Origin: Acidimicrobiales bacterium
Lineage (GTDB): Bacteria; Actinomycetota; Acidimicrobiia; Acidimicrobiales; Aldehydirespiratoraceae
Assembly (NCBI GenBank): GCA_029263195.1
Contig: JAJCXX010000043.1
Coordinates: 1-33,517, forward strand
Direction: 5' to 3'
DNA length: 33,517 nucleotides
Positions within the stretch are counted from its first letter, which is position 1; each line of letters starts with the position of its first letter. Below, piece by piece: positions 32,491 to 33,517 of the stretch. The translations under genes and the position numbers were made by a program. The notes below the pieces were generated by a model. It saw nothing but the letters and a program-made list of their open reading frames with translations. It was not told the DNA's origin and made no database searches.

Positions 32491-33516
32491 TCAACCGAAG
32501 GGGTGGGGCGGGTTGGTGGCGAGGACGCTGTCGATGAAGTCGTCGACGATGTCGTTGGCCGGTCCTGGGTTGTTCGTTGGCACGTGGCCCGTGCCCGACA
32601 GAAGGTGGAACTCGTGGGGCGAGTTCGCCTGGTCGGCGATGGCTTGGGCGAGTGTGCTGTAGACGTAGCCGCAGTTGCTGAGCCCTGCTGCGGTCGCCTC
32701 GGGGACCGGTGGGAGCTGGCCAGCGCAGAACGGGTCGACCTCGCCGCCGAAGAACAACCCCGGCACCGAACGGAAGTCGTTGTCGACGATCTGCGCCTCG
32801 GGATACAGGCGGAGACTTTCGTTCACGAAGTCGCCGACCTTCTCCTGCAGCCCTTCCACTGTCCAGGTTGACATCAGTGGATACTGGTCTTGGACGAGAA
32901 AGGCGTCGTAGATTGGGAAGAAGTTCGGTGTGGCGACGCCCGAGTCCGCCACGATGCCGGTGAGGGGGTTGCCTGCTTGGCCGTAGGTGCTGGCGAGTGC
33001 CCACACGCCGGGCGATCCGGCGCTGGTGCCGTGGGCCCAGACGTGGGTGGTGGGGTAGTTGGCGGCGGTGTAGTCGATTGCGGCCATCGTGGCCTGGAGG
33101 CCGTTGACCTCAGCGTTGGGGTTGGTCGGATGGTTGGGGTAGGGCGTGCCCTGCCCGGAATAGAGATCGTGGTCACACATCGACACGACGAGCACGCGGT
33201 ATCCCTCGTCGATGCGCCGTTTGACGGTCTGGTCCTCGGGCTGGCCGTTGCCGTCGAGGATGCGCACGAGGAGGGTGTTCTGGAGGTCATCGTTCGATTC
33301 CTCGTGGTTCCACGTGTCCTGCGTCTGACCCTTGGTCGATTGGTAGGTGCCCAGCTCGTCCCAGTAACCGTTACCTCCGCCGTGGAGGTAGACCCATAGG
33401 GGTGCTTCGCCGTCGGGGTTGGCGGTCGGGTTGACGACGAGGAACGTGTAGTTGCCTGACAGACCGCATTCGTAGATGTTGTTGCGGTAGAAGTCGGTCT
33501 CAAATGTTTGGCCGAA
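32491..33516 (-). CDS. Alpha/beta-hydrolase, pectinacetylesterase-like (5' end outside window)
   Basis: The minus-strand frame is open from the right edge, so the N-terminus is missing; 341 residues are visible. The first part has YTFLVVNPT and APLWVYLHGGGNGYWD, a strand followed by an oxyanion HGGG. HGTSAGS is the nucleophile elbow with catalytic Ser. VPGLFFGGEVDPFC and HLLSGTGHVP are in the right places for the acid and the catalytic His. The stretch VVSMCDHDLYSGQGTPYP recalls pectinacetylesterase-type enzymes. The protein is probably secreted, but the signal peptide lies outside the window. It is on the far side of tRNA copy 3. Confidence 0.8.
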   Translation of the reverse strand, partial: FGQTFETDFYRNNIYECGLSGNYTFLVVNPTANPDGEAPLWVYLHGGGNGYWDELGTYQSTKGQTQDTWNHEESNDDLQNTLLVRILDGNGQPEDQTVKRRIDEGYRVLVVSMCDHDLYSGQGTPYPNHPTNPNAEVNGLQATMAAIDYTAANYPTTHVWAHGTSAGSPGVWALASTYGQAGNPLTGIVADSGVATPNFFPIYDAFLVQDQYPLMSTWTVEGLQEKVGDFVNESLRLYPEAQIVDNDFRSVPGLFFGGEVDPFCAGQLPPVPEATAAGLSNCGYVYSTLAQAIADQANSPHEFHLLSGTGHVPTNNPGPANDIVDDFIDSVLATNPPHPFG

Positions 33517-33517
33517 G

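Noticed and set aside
32069..33004. Minus-strand frame containing MSWVRFPS
   Set aside because: This peptide is a translation of the tRNA fragment; the rest overlaps the hydrolase in another frame.

Overview
The window looks like chromosomal DNA from a high-GC actinobacterium. Codon third positions are strongly G/C, starts are ATG or GTG, genes are tightly coupled, and secreted proteins carry actinobacterial hallmarks: Thr-rich lipoprotein linkers, an LAFTG class E-type sorting motif, GDGYWIL repeats and SdrD-like B domains. The style fits Acidimicrobiia-like lineages, but this is an impression from style, not a phylogenetic result.

Region 1 (1-15749, all + strand) is one long, translationally coupled run of ten genes. 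Nearly every product is exported or membrane-bound. In order: the 3' part of a parallel beta-helix protein; three cupredoxin/multicopper-oxidase (MCO) paralogues (called A, B and C here); a small membrane protein with an HEHSHD cluster; a CopC-like protein; a CopC-CopD fusion; a subtilisin-like protease; an M23 peptidase with a very acidic Asp-rich tail; and a wall-anchored LAFTG protein. Two patterns stand out. First, the copper ligands of a complete MCO are divided between paralogues A and B. Second, three unrelated proteins (beta-helix, MCO C, subtilase) end in the same four-repeat module with a terminal Cys pair. I read the run as an undescribed copper-dependent cell-surface oxidase/assembly system; its substrate is unknown. 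A hairpin at 15764-15818 closes it.

Region 2 (15877-26898) is ordinary-looking chromosome. It holds a convergent lipoprotein, a NarX/NarL-type two-component pair, and a six-gene complex iron-sulfur molybdoenzyme operon: Tat-exported molybdopterin subunit, four-cluster ferredoxin subunit, NrfD membrane anchor, two-TM protein, TorD-type chaperone and a polyferredoxin with an MvhD-like domain. The two-component genes directly precede the operon, and three related sequence elements lie just upstream of the molybdoenzyme gene. The catalytic subunit has Gly in place of the second Cys of its N-terminal Fe-S motif. A small DUF2007-like gene follows on the other strand.

Region 3 (about 27.1 to 32.5 kb) is a decayed integration hot spot. 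Three direct copies of the 3' part of a tRNA-Ala(TGC) gene lie 2.5-2.7 kb apart, with a broken tyrosine integrase, an excisionase fragment, an IS3-family transposase fragment, a frameshifted gene fragment and attP-like short repeats between or beside them. The cargo is a lipoprotein of unknown function and a secreted metallophosphoesterase with an SLH domain. The intact tRNA is expected beyond the right edge. The window ends inside a secreted alpha/beta-hydrolase on the minus strand.
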